From contig CANMCO010000016.1 in assembly GCA_947496355.1 (NCBI GenBank), positions 1 to 64,000 of the forward strand: DNA of 64,000 nt, in the 5' to 3' direction. Shown in pieces: positions 35,638 through 45,455 of the stretch (the stretch's first letter is position 1; each line of letters begins with the position of its first letter). The DNA comes from an uncultured Aquimarina sp. GTDB lineage: Bacteria; Bacteroidota; Bacteroidia; Flavobacteriales; Flavobacteriaceae. Position numbers and translations under genes: made by a program. The notes below the pieces were generated by a model. That model ran no database searches. It was not told where the DNA came from and saw nothing but the letters and a program-made list of their open reading frames with translations.

Positions 35638-37269
35638 ATGACGACAGAGACCAAACCTAAAAGAGACCTTAATGATAAGTATGTATACAAATCTAACTGG
35701 TCAGAGTTATTTGAAAACCCTCAGTTTATAGAAGAACTATGCGAGGACATCTTAGAGCCATATATAACCACTAAACGTTGGTATGGTGGCAAAGCAAGTG
35801 CTTTGAAATATATTGAATTATTAGATTATTTTAGAATAGAAGATGAAAATGATATATTTTATGGTTTAGTGCTCGAAGTAAATTTTCGAGAAGCTTTTGT
35901 TCAAAATTACTTTATACCCATTGCCTTGGTTACTGATCCTGACTATAACCAAGAAGATATCATTACCAAAATTCAACTTAATGAAACTCATGGATTTTTG
36001 GTAGATGCCACACTTCTGGAATCGTTTAGAAAGCAGATATTTGAAAAAATCCTTGAAGGAGCAAAAACAAAGTACCAAGGACTAGAGTTTAGGAGAGGTA
36101 GAGGTTGTAGAGATTCAGAATATATTTCTTCACGTTTTCTTGGGGCCGAACAAAGTAATACCTCGATCATATTTAATGATAAATATATTCTTAAGATTTT
36201 TAGAAGAATATTTACCGACCAAAATCCCGATTACGAGATAAATAAGTATTTAACAGATAAAGGAATCTTTAAAAACACTCCTAAATATAGTGGTAGTATT
36301 ACATTACGATTTTCAGATAAAAATGTAATTACTCTTGCATTAATGCAACGTTTAGTGCCCAATGAAGGAGATGCCTGGGAATACTTTTTAGAGCAACTTA
36401 AAAGTATATTTAAAAAGTTGAGTGAAATACATCCTGATGTTAGCAAAGTCAAACCCATTGACATGTTTGATAAAATAGACCCAAGTATTATACCAGATGA
36501 GATCATGAAATACTGTCCAATGTCTTTCTTTAAAAACATTGATCAGTTGGCTTTTCGTACGGCACAAATGCATGTTGCCCTTGGATTAGAAAGAATTAAT
36601 ACCCAGTTTACACCACAAACCTATAGTAATGACTATTCTGTATGGCTTAAAAATCGTTTAATCTATCAGTTCGAAAATCGTGTGAACTTGGTAGAAAATA
36701 GCCTACACAAACTAGATGGTCTGCGTCTTGAGCTGGCTCAGGAGTTTTTGGACCGAAAAAAGGAAATACGTAAACGGTTATTAGACTTTGATGAAAGTAA
36801 GCTAAAAGGAGAACGAATACGAATTCATGGAGATTATCACCTGGGGCAAGTTTTGGTTAGTAATGATGATTTCTACATAATTGATTTTGAAGGAGAACCA
36901 GAAAGTACAATTAGAGATCGTAAAGTTAAACAACCTCCGCTAAAAGATGTAGCAGGTATTTTTAGGTCATTTAACTACGCTGTGTATTCTACCATCTTCA
37001 ATAATATGGAAGATTTTCAATATAGCAAAGAAGAACTATTCCACTTTGCAGAGGTATTATATAGTTATATGGTTGCCGTTTTCCTAAAACGTTATATCAA
37101 GTATGTACAATCACATAATCTAAGTATAGGTTATAAAAAAGAAATAAAGTTTGTGCTTAACTATTGCTTACTTGAAAAAGCGGTGTATGAATTAGGTTAC
37201 GAATTAAACAGTAGACCTAGATGGGCAGTTATTCCTTTAAAAGGCATTACCAAAATTATAAATAATTAA
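35638..37269 (+). CDS. mak: Maltokinase (Pep2/Mak type)
   Basis: A 543-residue kinase with an aminoglycoside-phosphotransferase-like fold that phosphorylates maltose to maltose-1-phosphate, the substrate of GlgE. The N-terminal cap contains TTKRWYGGKASALKYIE, the catalytic loop HGDYHLGQVL has H397, D399 and H401, and the metal-binding D-F-E-G-E-P has D416. Many relatives are fused to trehalose synthase TreS; this one is not, and no treS lies nearby, so maltose must come from TreS elsewhere or from another reaction. It sits between glgE and glgB with gaps of 6 and 9 bases. Confidence 0.93.
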   Translation: MTTETKPKRDLNDKYVYKSNWSELFENPQFIEELCEDILEPYITTKRWYGGKASALKYIELLDYFRIEDENDIFYGLVLEVNFREAFVQNYFIPIALVTDPDYNQEDIITKIQLNETHGFLVDATLLESFRKQIFEKILEGAKTKYQGLEFRRGRGCRDSEYISSRFLGAEQSNTSIIFNDKYILKIFRRIFTDQNPDYEINKYLTDKGIFKNTPKYSGSITLRFSDKNVITLALMQRLVPNEGDAWEYFLEQLKSIFKKLSEIHPDVSKVKPIDMFDKIDPSIIPDEIMKYCPMSFFKNIDQLAFRTAQMHVALGLERINTQFTPQTYSNDYSVWLKNRLIYQFENRVNLVENSLHKLDGLRLELAQEFLDRKKEIRKRLLDFDESKLKGERIRIHGDYHLGQVLVSNDDFYIIDFEGEPESTIRDRKVKQPPLKDVAGIFRSFNYAVYSTIFNNMEDFQYSKEELFHFAEVLYSYMVAVFLKRYIKYVQSHNLSIGYKKEIKFVLNYCLLEKAVYELGYELNSRPRWAVIPLKGITKIINN

Positions 37270-37278
37270 AAGTAGCAG

Positions 37279-39189
37279 ATGAGTAAGGTAGTTGTACATA
37301 GTCTCTTTTCAGAATTTGATATTAATCTTTTTAAAACAGGAAAGCATTATCGTTTGTATGAAAAGTTTGGTTCCCATATTACCACAGTTGATGGAGTAGA
37401 GGGTACCTATTTTGCAGTATGGGCTCCATCTGCCAAGTCCGTCTCAGTAATTGGTGATTTTAATTATTGGATAGAAGGAGAACATCTGTTAAATGTGAGA
37501 TGGGATGAATCAGGTATTTGGGAAGGTTTTATTCCCGGAGCAGGAAAAGGAAGCGTATATAAATATAAAATTCACTCTAATCACAATGATATAAAAACGG
37601 AAAAGGCGGATCCATATGCCAGACGATGTGAGCATCCGCCCAAAACAGCTTCTGTGGTATGGGATGATGTATATGATTGGCAGGATGATTCATGGATGAA
37701 TAACCGCAAAAAGCATAACAGCTTAGATGCTCCATATTCTGTTTATGAAGTACATCTAGGCTCCTGGAAAAAGAGAGTGGAGGAGAATAGATCACTTTCT
37801 TACGTTGAACTTGCCGATGAATTGGTTTCGTATGTAAAAGAAATGGAATTTACACATGTAGAACTCATGCCTATTATGGAATTTCCTTACGATCCGTCAT
37901 GGGGATATCAGCTTACAGGATATTTTGCACCAACATCACGTTTCGGTTACCCAGAAGAGTTTAAATTATTAGTAGATAAATTGCATCAAAATGATATAGG
38001 TATCATTTTAGATTGGGTACCTTCTCATTTTCCTGAAGATGCCCACGGACTAGGCTTTTTTGATGGAACATGCTTATATGAACACCCCGATAAAAGAAAA
38101 GGATATCATCCAGATTGGAAGAGTTTGATTTTTAATTATGGAAGAAATGAAGTCAAGAGTTTTCTTATCAGTAATGCTATATTCTGGTTAGATCAATATC
38201 ATGCCGATGGATTACGTGTAGATGCCGTGGCATCAATGCTTTTCCTGGATTATTCTAGAGACGAGGGAGAGTGGGAACCTAATATGTATGGAGGTAGAGA
38301 AAATCTAGATGCTATTGCATTCATGAAAGAATTAAACGAAGAGATATACAAGAGTTTTCCAGATGTACAAACCATAGCAGAAGAGTCTACGTCATTTCCT
38401 ATGGTTTCAAAACCAACATATATAGGAGGATTAGGTTTTGGCATGAAGTGGATGATGGGATGGATGCACGACACCTTACAATACTTTGCAAAAGAACCTA
38501 TTTATCGTAAACATCACCAAAATGACCTTACGTTTAGCATGACCTATGCTTTTACAGAAAACTTCATGCTTCCGTTATCTCATGACGAGGTTGTTTACGG
38601 TAAGAAAAGTATTCTTGGCAGAATGCCAGGGGATGAATGGCAGCAATTTGCCAACCTTAGATTATTATATAGCTATATGTTTACACACCCAGGAACGAAC
38701 TTTTTATTTATGGGTGCAGAATTTGGACAACGCGAAGAATGGAATTTTCAGCAAAGTCTGGATTGGCATTTGCTTCAAAATAATTATCATAATGGTATTA
38801 AAACTATTATTACCGATCTCAATAAACTATATAAAAAACACCCAGCTTTATATGAGCAGCAATTTAATGCTTCCGGTTTTGAATGGATTAATTATGAGGA
38901 TAATGAAAATTCTGTTGTGGCTTATATAAGAAAAGGAAATAATGAAGAGAATCCGCTAATAATTGCCTGCAATTTTACTCCAGTGCCCAGAAACAATTAC
39001 AGAATTGGATTACCTCAAGAGGGAAAATTAATTCAGATATTTAATAGTGATGCCAAAAAATATGGTGGTAGTGGTGTTTCTAATCAAAAAGAAATTAATA
39101 TCGATGATATTGAATGGAATTATCGACCATATTCAGTCGAAATCTCAATTCCCCCGCTAGGCGCGGTGGTGTTTGATTTTAAGAGTTAG
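37279..39189 (+). CDS. glgB: 1,4-alpha-glucan branching enzyme
   Basis: The GH13 branching enzyme that introduces alpha-1,6 branches into the glucan built by GlgE. The 636 residues show an N-terminal CBM48 domain (TYFAVWAPSAKSVSVIGDFNYW), the catalytic barrel with GLRVDAVASM (nucleophile D315), AEESTSFPM (acid/base E368) and LPLSHDEVVYGK, and a C-terminal beta domain. Full length, no damage. Its place directly behind glgE and mak completes the GlgE-Mak-GlgB route of glucan formation. The GH31 gene follows after 184 bases and may have a separate promoter. Confidence 0.96.
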   Translation: MSKVVVHSLFSEFDINLFKTGKHYRLYEKFGSHITTVDGVEGTYFAVWAPSAKSVSVIGDFNYWIEGEHLLNVRWDESGIWEGFIPGAGKGSVYKYKIHSNHNDIKTEKADPYARRCEHPPKTASVVWDDVYDWQDDSWMNNRKKHNSLDAPYSVYEVHLGSWKKRVEENRSLSYVELADELVSYVKEMEFTHVELMPIMEFPYDPSWGYQLTGYFAPTSRFGYPEEFKLLVDKLHQNDIGIILDWVPSHFPEDAHGLGFFDGTCLYEHPDKRKGYHPDWKSLIFNYGRNEVKSFLISNAIFWLDQYHADGLRVDAVASMLFLDYSRDEGEWEPNMYGGRENLDAIAFMKELNEEIYKSFPDVQTIAEESTSFPMVSKPTYIGGLGFGMKWMMGWMHDTLQYFAKEPIYRKHHQNDLTFSMTYAFTENFMLPLSHDEVVYGKKSILGRMPGDEWQQFANLRLLYSYMFTHPGTNFLFMGAEFGQREEWNFQQSLDWHLLQNNYHNGIKTIITDLNKLYKKHPALYEQQFNASGFEWINYEDNENSVVAYIRKGNNEENPLIIACNFTPVPRNNYRIGLPQEGKLIQIFNSDAKKYGGSGVSNQKEINIDDIEWNYRPYSVEISIPPLGAVVFDFKS

Positions 39190-39373
39190 TATAACAGCAG
39201 TATACTTTAGCTTAGGGTAGATCAATTTATTGATAATTAAACAGTTGTTAATTGATTCAGGTTTCAAACGTTTTCGTAGATTTTTCTTAATAAATAGTTA
39301 TAAAAATCATTTTGAAATTGAAGTAGATATTGTTCTTTTACAATCCTGAGTCTAATGAAATAAAGAAAAATAT

Positions 39374-41776
39374 ATGATCACTAATACCGAACTAGAACAA
39401 AAAGGAAATTTATTCCCAGGTAAGATTACTTCCTTTTCACAGCACGTAGATAAAATAAACTTCACTACAGAAAATGGCGTCATTTTACAAGTTACTGTTT
39501 TACGAGGTAGTGTAATTCGTTTTAGATATGCTACTGATAATAACTTTGAAAATGATTTTTCTTATGCCATTAGTGAAGATGGCGCCAGAGGGTATAGTAA
39601 ATTAGAAGTTGAAGAACACGAAAATCAGTATGCTATACTGACTTCGCGTGTTAAAGTGATGATAAACAAAGTAGATTTAAAGACCGCAATTCATGATCTT
39701 GATGACAATGTCATATGTAAAGATGATTGGGGTTTTCATTGGGAACAAAGCTACGAGTACGGCGGCAATATTGTAAAGATGAGTAAGTCTGCACCACAAG
39801 GTGAATGCTACTATGGCTTGGGTGATAAACCTATGCACTTGAACCTTAAAGGAAAACGTATCGAAAACTGGGCTACAGATCAATATGCTTTTGGTAAGGA
39901 TCAAGATCCTCTATACAAGACTGTTCCGTTTTACATAGGAATGTATGAAGAGAAAGCTTACGGAATTTTCTTTGATAATACATTCAGAACATTTTTTGAT
40001 TTCTGCCATGAAAGACGAAACGTAACCAGTTTCTGGGCGCAAGGAGGGGAAATGAATTATTACTTTTTCTATGGTCCAAATATGCAGGATGTAGTTACTC
40101 GATATACCGATCTTACAGGTAAGCCCGAATTACCACCTCTCTGGGCTTTAGGCTATCATCAATGTAAATGGAGTTACTATCCAGAAAATAAGGTGAAAGA
40201 GGTGACTAACAAGTTTAGAGAGCTTCGGATTCCGTGCGATGCCATTTATTTGGATATTGATTATATGGAAGGATTTAGATGCTTTACCTGGAATAAAGAA
40301 TATTTTCCAGATCCCAAGCGTATGGTCGCTGAGTTGGCAGAAGATGGATTTAAAACCGTTGTAATTATCGATCCGGGTATTAAGATTGATGATGAGTATT
40401 GGGTTTATAAAGAAGCCATGGACAAGGATTATTTCTGTAAACGAGCAGATGGACCTTATATGCGTGGAAAAGTATGGCCTGGTGAATGTTTTTTTCCAGA
40501 TTTTACCAATCCCGAAGTACGAGAATGGTGGTCAGGGTTATTTAAAGAAATCATTGATGAAATAGGAGTGAAAGGAGTTTGGAATGATATGAATGAACCG
40601 GCTGTCATGGAAGTGCCTGGTAAAACATTCCCAGATGATGTACGTCATAATTATGATGGAAATCCTTGTAGTCATAGAAAAGCGCATAACATTTATGGTA
40701 CTCAAATGGCAAGAGCCACGTATGAGGGTGTAAAACAATTTTCATACCCTAAACGTCCTTTTATTATTACAAGATCGGCATACTCAGGAGCACAGCGGTA
40801 TACCTCTTCGTGGACCGGAGATAATATCGCAACATGGGAACATCTTTGGATCGCTAATATCCAAGCACAAAGAATGAGTATGAGTGGCATGTCTTTTACG
40901 GGTAGTGATATTGGTGGTTTTGCAGAGCATCCAACGGGTGAACTATATGCCAGATGGATCCAACTAGGGGTATTTCATCCATTTTGTAGAACACATTCAT
41001 CTGGTGATCACGGTAATCAAGAACCTTGGACCTTTGGTGATGAGGTAGTTGATGTTACAAGAAAATTTGTTGAACTGCGCTATCAATTATTACCATATTT
41101 ATATACCATGTTTTGGGAATATGCTGAAGAAGGAATCCCTATGTTAAAGCCATTAGTCCTATTTGATCAGAATGATCCACAAACCCATTATAGAACAGAT
41201 GAATTTGTATTCGGAAATCAGATTTTGGTGTGCCCTGTTCAAGAACCTAACGCCAAAGGAAGACGTATGTATATACCCAAAGGTAATTGGTATAATTACT
41301 GGACCCATGAATATGTAAAAGGAGGGATGGAACAATGGGTAGATGCAGACTTGGATATCATACCTCTATTTGTAAAAGAAGGAGCCATTATCCCTAAATA
41401 TCCAGTACAACAATATGTTGGTGAAAAGAAAATTGAAGAACTAAAACTTGAAGCATACTATAAACTTGGTAACAAAGAGGTATCCAAAGTTTTTGAAGAT
41501 GCCCAGGATGGTTATGATTATGCCAAAGGTAGATATAGTTTAAGAAGCTTCTCTTTTACAGGAAAAGAAAATGAAATTATAATTCAGCAACATAAAAACG
41601 GAAGTTACATCACAGAATATGAAAATTTTAAAATAGAGTTGATAGGTGTACCTTTTGAAATTAAAGAAATAGAAATTGATAATGTGGTTGTATCCTTTGA
41701 AAGTGTAAATTTTGACAATAAAAATATTGTTTTGACTGTTCCTAAAAGTTTCACTGAGTTACATATCGTGGGGTAA
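39374..41776 (+). CDS. GH31 alpha-glucosidase
   Basis: An 800-residue glycoside hydrolase of family 31. The N-terminal beta-sandwich is followed by the barrel with the nucleophile D405 in GVWNDMNEPAV and the acid/base D483 in SSWTGDNIATWEHL, then SFTGSDIGGFAEHPTGE, which also matches the family. The C-terminal beta domains cover about 590-800. There is no signal peptide, so it acts in the cytoplasm, most likely releasing glucose from alpha-glucan or maltose. It follows glgB at a distance of 184 bases. Its stop lies only 6 bases from the stop of the convergent STAND gene. Confidence 0.93.
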   Translation: MITNTELEQKGNLFPGKITSFSQHVDKINFTTENGVILQVTVLRGSVIRFRYATDNNFENDFSYAISEDGARGYSKLEVEEHENQYAILTSRVKVMINKVDLKTAIHDLDDNVICKDDWGFHWEQSYEYGGNIVKMSKSAPQGECYYGLGDKPMHLNLKGKRIENWATDQYAFGKDQDPLYKTVPFYIGMYEEKAYGIFFDNTFRTFFDFCHERRNVTSFWAQGGEMNYYFFYGPNMQDVVTRYTDLTGKPELPPLWALGYHQCKWSYYPENKVKEVTNKFRELRIPCDAIYLDIDYMEGFRCFTWNKEYFPDPKRMVAELAEDGFKTVVIIDPGIKIDDEYWVYKEAMDKDYFCKRADGPYMRGKVWPGECFFPDFTNPEVREWWSGLFKEIIDEIGVKGVWNDMNEPAVMEVPGKTFPDDVRHNYDGNPCSHRKAHNIYGTQMARATYEGVKQFSYPKRPFIITRSAYSGAQRYTSSWTGDNIATWEHLWIANIQAQRMSMSGMSFTGSDIGGFAEHPTGELYARWIQLGVFHPFCRTHSSGDHGNQEPWTFGDEVVDVTRKFVELRYQLLPYLYTMFWEYAEEGIPMLKPLVLFDQNDPQTHYRTDEFVFGNQILVCPVQEPNAKGRRMYIPKGNWYNYWTHEYVKGGMEQWVDADLDIIPLFVKEGAIIPKYPVQQYVGEKKIEELKLEAYYKLGNKEVSKVFEDAQDGYDYAKGRYSLRSFSFTGKENEIIIQQHKNGSYITEYENFKIELIGVPFEIKEIEIDNVVVSFESVNFDNKNIVLTVPKSFTELHIVG

Positions 41777-41782
41777 GTTCGT

Positions 41783-44700
41783 TCATTTTATTTTATAGGT
41801 TCTGGCTTTGACTAAAGAATCAAATTTGGTAAACTCCCATTTTTTTACAATGTTTTTTACATCGATAGAAATAATATAGTTTTCATTATAAAAGGTAGCA
41901 GCTTTAATCCCATACTCGTGCCTTATTATGCTTGGTATTTGTATGAATTGATTTTTGTCTTTTTCTCTCTTATAAATCTGAACAGTATTATCCTTGCTAG
42001 CCGTAAGTAGTAAATCATTTTTATAAAATTCTACATCAATAACATCATTGGTATGTGTTGTTAATGTTTGTATGCTGTCATAAGTAGTTTTGGATTTTGC
42101 TAGTTTCCATATTATTGCTTTGTTATCAGAGCTTCCTGAAACCAAGTATGAACCATCTTCTGAAAAATCAATGTTTCTTATTTTATCAGTATGCCCAAAA
42201 AGAGTATCTGTCTTTTTGGAAGAATCTTCTAAAAGAATAGCATTATCTTTTGTTGTTATTATAATACTTTTTTTAGTATCTTTTTGGGTAATACGCAAAC
42301 TAAGATTCTTCGACTTATTTTGGTATTTTACTTTAATATACTCTATTTCCTTATCATCTACTGTATCTGTAATAGAATTGATATTCCAAATTTTTATTTT
42401 TTGATCCTCACCACTTGTTATAACATATTCTGGGTTTCCTTTAACAAATGACACATTGTGTATTGCATCTGTATGTCCGATAAATTGCTTGAGTAACCTG
42501 TAATCAGAACTCCAAAGACTAGCCGTATTATCAAAACTACCTAAAAGAATTTGACCATTTTTTTTATTTACATCGATACTGCTAATCTTTTTATCATGCC
42601 ACACATTGTGTTTTTCTGAATCCGAAAGATTATTTAAATTAATCTCTTCAACACTTCCTTCTAAGCCTAACAAAAGTTTTTGTTTAGAAGAGTCTGCGAC
42701 AATTTCAAAGGAATAGATAGAATCTATTTTATTAAGAAATTGTTTTGGTAATTCAGAATTTATGGAATCATTACGCTTAAAAAACAAAGACTTACTTCCG
42801 TAAAGAACAAGGTAGTCCATATTACCAAAAGACTTTATTCTCCTTATATTATACAGTAACTCTTCAATGGGTACAATAGATGCTGTAAAAAGACCTTCTT
42901 TTGATTTCTGTAAGTTTATTTGATACAATGTTTTATTTATCCCAATTAAAAAGGAATTATCTTTTAACTGCTCTATATCACCAATTATTGATGTGCTACT
43001 AAAAACCTCTTCAGGTACACCTTTTGTATCAATATAATGGCGTGTTCCTTTATCATCAAACAAACACAAGGCAATTTTATCCTCTATATGTTGAGCAGCA
43101 AAAATAAAAGTTGTGTCTTTTACTGTAAATGGTTCGTAAGCAATAATATTATTTAGTGGGTCAAACTTATTTTTACCTTGGTATCCTTCTTTTTGAGATC
43201 CTTCTTTTCGATAGTTAAGCGAACGAACAATTAATTTCTTTGTAGATGTTAGAGCAAATAGTGTGATCGAGTCATTTTCCCCTTCTCGTCGTGTTTTTGT
43301 ATTAATAATATGACCTAATCCCAAATCAATACTATTCAAATAAAAGGGATTCTTGATATAATTTTTATATAACTCATTTTTAAAGTTATTGACTAAACTA
43401 ATTCCTTCTTTACTTAATATATCTTTATCTTCATTTAGCATTTTGTTGGATTTCATAATTCCCCAAAATGAACGCGTCTTATCTATTTTGTAAACTCTGA
43501 AAGCATCACTTGTAATTCTATAGATATCATTAGATTTTGCAATATTATTTAAGAAATACAATAGAATAATCAGGAAAATTGTAAAAACTAGCAGAATAAC
43601 TCTTGCATATTTCTTTATGAGTATCTTTTCCTTATCTCGCACGCTATCAAGCCAACTCTGTTGCTCTTTTTTTACCTTTTCATTATATAATATACTTTTA
43701 TCAAAAAACTCCTGTTTCCTTTTAAATTCCTCAATGTTTTCAGCATTAATGATATAATCCTTATACTGTCTGACTCTATGAACTTGTTGTAGATTAAGAA
43801 GGTCTTCTTTTCTTTTTGTATCATGATATATTGCAAAGGAAGAATCAAAGTCTCTTTTGATCAATAACCTGAAATCTTCTTCGGTTCGCATACCGCTAAT
43901 TACCTTTGCAATAATGTCGTGACTTAGTTCTACATAATCAGAACCAATAGTAAGGATTCCACGATCAGTTAATTCTTCAATAATCTCGGATATCGTACTA
44001 TTATACTCATAGTCATTACTGTTTCCCCAAATATCAATTTGGATTTTGTTGAGCAATTTTTCATGATCTATTATATATATCCCATTTTTTTGTTTAGATA
44101 ACGGAATTCTTTTCTTATGATCATTTTTGGTCTTAAAATGCCTCAAGAGTTTGATTACACTATCTTTGTGTTGATTTCTATTATTTAGTTTGTTACTAGT
44201 ATTATTAATTATTTTGTGATTTACTTCTCGAATGTAATGCTCCAAAACATTTTTGATTGATCCAAAATCTTTTATTTCTTGTTCTTTAAATTCTAATGGT
44301 GGATATTCTCCATATTCTTTGATTATAGTATCAGGAACTCTTTCTGGATATGTTCTTTGATAATCCATTTTATATAGACTATCAAGATATACTTGTAAAA
44401 ATGGTAAATGATAACTAGTATCTGATCCATCTTGTATTTTGATTTGCTCAATAATCTGGTCGATTCTATTTTCTTTTTCCTTTTGAGTCAGTAGTTCTCG
44501 GTCATTAATTATCGTATGATCTTTGTATTGATTGATATTAAATTTTGCAAAAGATTTGTCTATTATACTCCTAATAGTATCCTTATTTGGGTGAGCTAAC
44601 CTAATTTTCCTGTAAAAAATATTAGGAATATAGTTTTGAAGTTGATCCAAATGACCAAAATACTCTTCTCGCAGAGATATAATGATATTAAAAGGTATTT

Positions 44701-45445
44701 TGTGATCAAATATCAGTTTTAAAAATAATCCAAATTTGTTAATCTCTTCTTTATTTCCATAAACGAAAAGCTCTTCAAACTGATCAAAAATGATAAGAGG
44801 TACATGATGTAATACTTTATTTTTTTGTCTGAAATATTTACTAATTTCATTAGAAGTTTCTATTACCTTTTGATTACTAGCTGTTAATTTTTGTATGGAA
44901 GCATCTCTTTGAATAACATAATGTTCTAGAACCTGAGTGTTTTTGATAATCTTACCTTCTATATCTTCTACAAGAACATCGGTACTAGAAACTATAGATT
45001 TAGACTTTTTTTTCTTTAATCTTAATATTTCATCTTCGACATCAAGCGTCATTTCATCAATTGTCTCGATTCCCTTTGATATTCTTTTTAATTCTGAAAA
45101 GGAATTCAAAAAATTATCCAAAAGTACAGACTGGTCTTCAAGAATACTTCCATTATTATCATTGTGAATAAACAGTTTTTTTTTGATAGAAGTGATAAAA
45201 TTATTATCTCTTCGGATACTAAGTACTGAACCTTTTTTTAAGTGTGCTCTATTTAATAGTCCGCAATAAATAAGACTTGTTTTCCCAGATCCTGATGGAC
45301 CATGTAGAACAATTAGCGAAGAATCTTTATAAAGGTCATAAAGTCTAGTAGTTTCTTTTTTTCGCCCATAATAACTATCTATATCATCTATTTGATATGA
45401 TTTCAGAAACTTAAATGGTGATATTTTTCTTGAGCGTAGCGGCAT
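41783..45445 (-). CDS. STAND NTPase with transmembrane helix and C-terminal WD40 repeats
   Basis: A 1220-residue signal-transduction ATPase, last gene of the gasdermin-type operon. The N-terminal nSTAND1 NTPase has Walker A GPSGSGKTS (49-57) and Walker B IIFDQFEELF, followed by a winged-helix region (about 330-550). A single membrane helix lies near 612-635 (ILLVFTIFLIILLYFLNN). A beta-propeller follows; its last blades are classic WD40 (GHTDAIHNVSFV, GHTDKIRNIDFSEDG, THTNDVIDVEFY, each with a W-x-like or I-Y ending). In such proteins the propeller senses and the NTPase oligomerises. There is no fused effector, so the partner proteases and pore former would supply it. It starts 10 bases behind the CHAT gene. 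Confidence 0.86.
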   Translation of the reverse strand: MPLRSRKISPFKFLKSYQIDDIDSYYGRKKETTRLYDLYKDSSLIVLHGPSGSGKTSLIYCGLLNRAHLKKGSVLSIRRDNNFITSIKKKLFIHNDNNGSILEDQSVLLDNFLNSFSELKRISKGIETIDEMTLDVEDEILRLKKKKSKSIVSSTDVLVEDIEGKIIKNTQVLEHYVIQRDASIQKLTASNQKVIETSNEISKYFRQKNKVLHHVPLIIFDQFEELFVYGNKEEINKFGLFLKLIFDHKIPFNIIISLREEYFGHLDQLQNYIPNIFYRKIRLAHPNKDTIRSIIDKSFAKFNINQYKDHTIINDRELLTQKEKENRIDQIIEQIKIQDGSDTSYHLPFLQVYLDSLYKMDYQRTYPERVPDTIIKEYGEYPPLEFKEQEIKDFGSIKNVLEHYIREVNHKIINNTSNKLNNRNQHKDSVIKLLRHFKTKNDHKKRIPLSKQKNGIYIIDHEKLLNKIQIDIWGNSNDYEYNSTISEIIEELTDRGILTIGSDYVELSHDIIAKVISGMRTEEDFRLLIKRDFDSSFAIYHDTKRKEDLLNLQQVHRVRQYKDYIINAENIEEFKRKQEFFDKSILYNEKVKKEQQSWLDSVRDKEKILIKKYARVILLVFTIFLIILLYFLNNIAKSNDIYRITSDAFRVYKIDKTRSFWGIMKSNKMLNEDKDILSKEGISLVNNFKNELYKNYIKNPFYLNSIDLGLGHIINTKTRREGENDSITLFALTSTKKLIVRSLNYRKEGSQKEGYQGKNKFDPLNNIIAYEPFTVKDTTFIFAAQHIEDKIALCLFDDKGTRHYIDTKGVPEEVFSSTSIIGDIEQLKDNSFLIGINKTLYQINLQKSKEGLFTASIVPIEELLYNIRRIKSFGNMDYLVLYGSKSLFFKRNDSINSELPKQFLNKIDSIYSFEIVADSSKQKLLLGLEGSVEEINLNNLSDSEKHNVWHDKKISSIDVNKKNGQILLGSFDNTASLWSSDYRLLKQFIGHTDAIHNVSFVKGNPEYVITSGEDQKIKIWNINSITDTVDDKEIEYIKVKYQNKSKNLSLRITQKDTKKSIIITTKDNAILLEDSSKKTDTLFGHTDKIRNIDFSEDGSYLVSGSSDNKAIIWKLAKSKTTYDSIQTLTTHTNDVIDVEFYKNDLLLTASKDNTVQIYKREKDKNQFIQIPSIIRHEYGIKAATFYNENYIISIDVKNIVKKWEFTKFDSLVKARTYKIK

Positions 45446-45455
45446 ATAGTCTTTC

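Noticed and set aside
38546..38929. A 127-codon plus-strand frame in another phase inside glgB
   Set aside because: glgB is intact with all motifs across this region, so this is a shadow frame.
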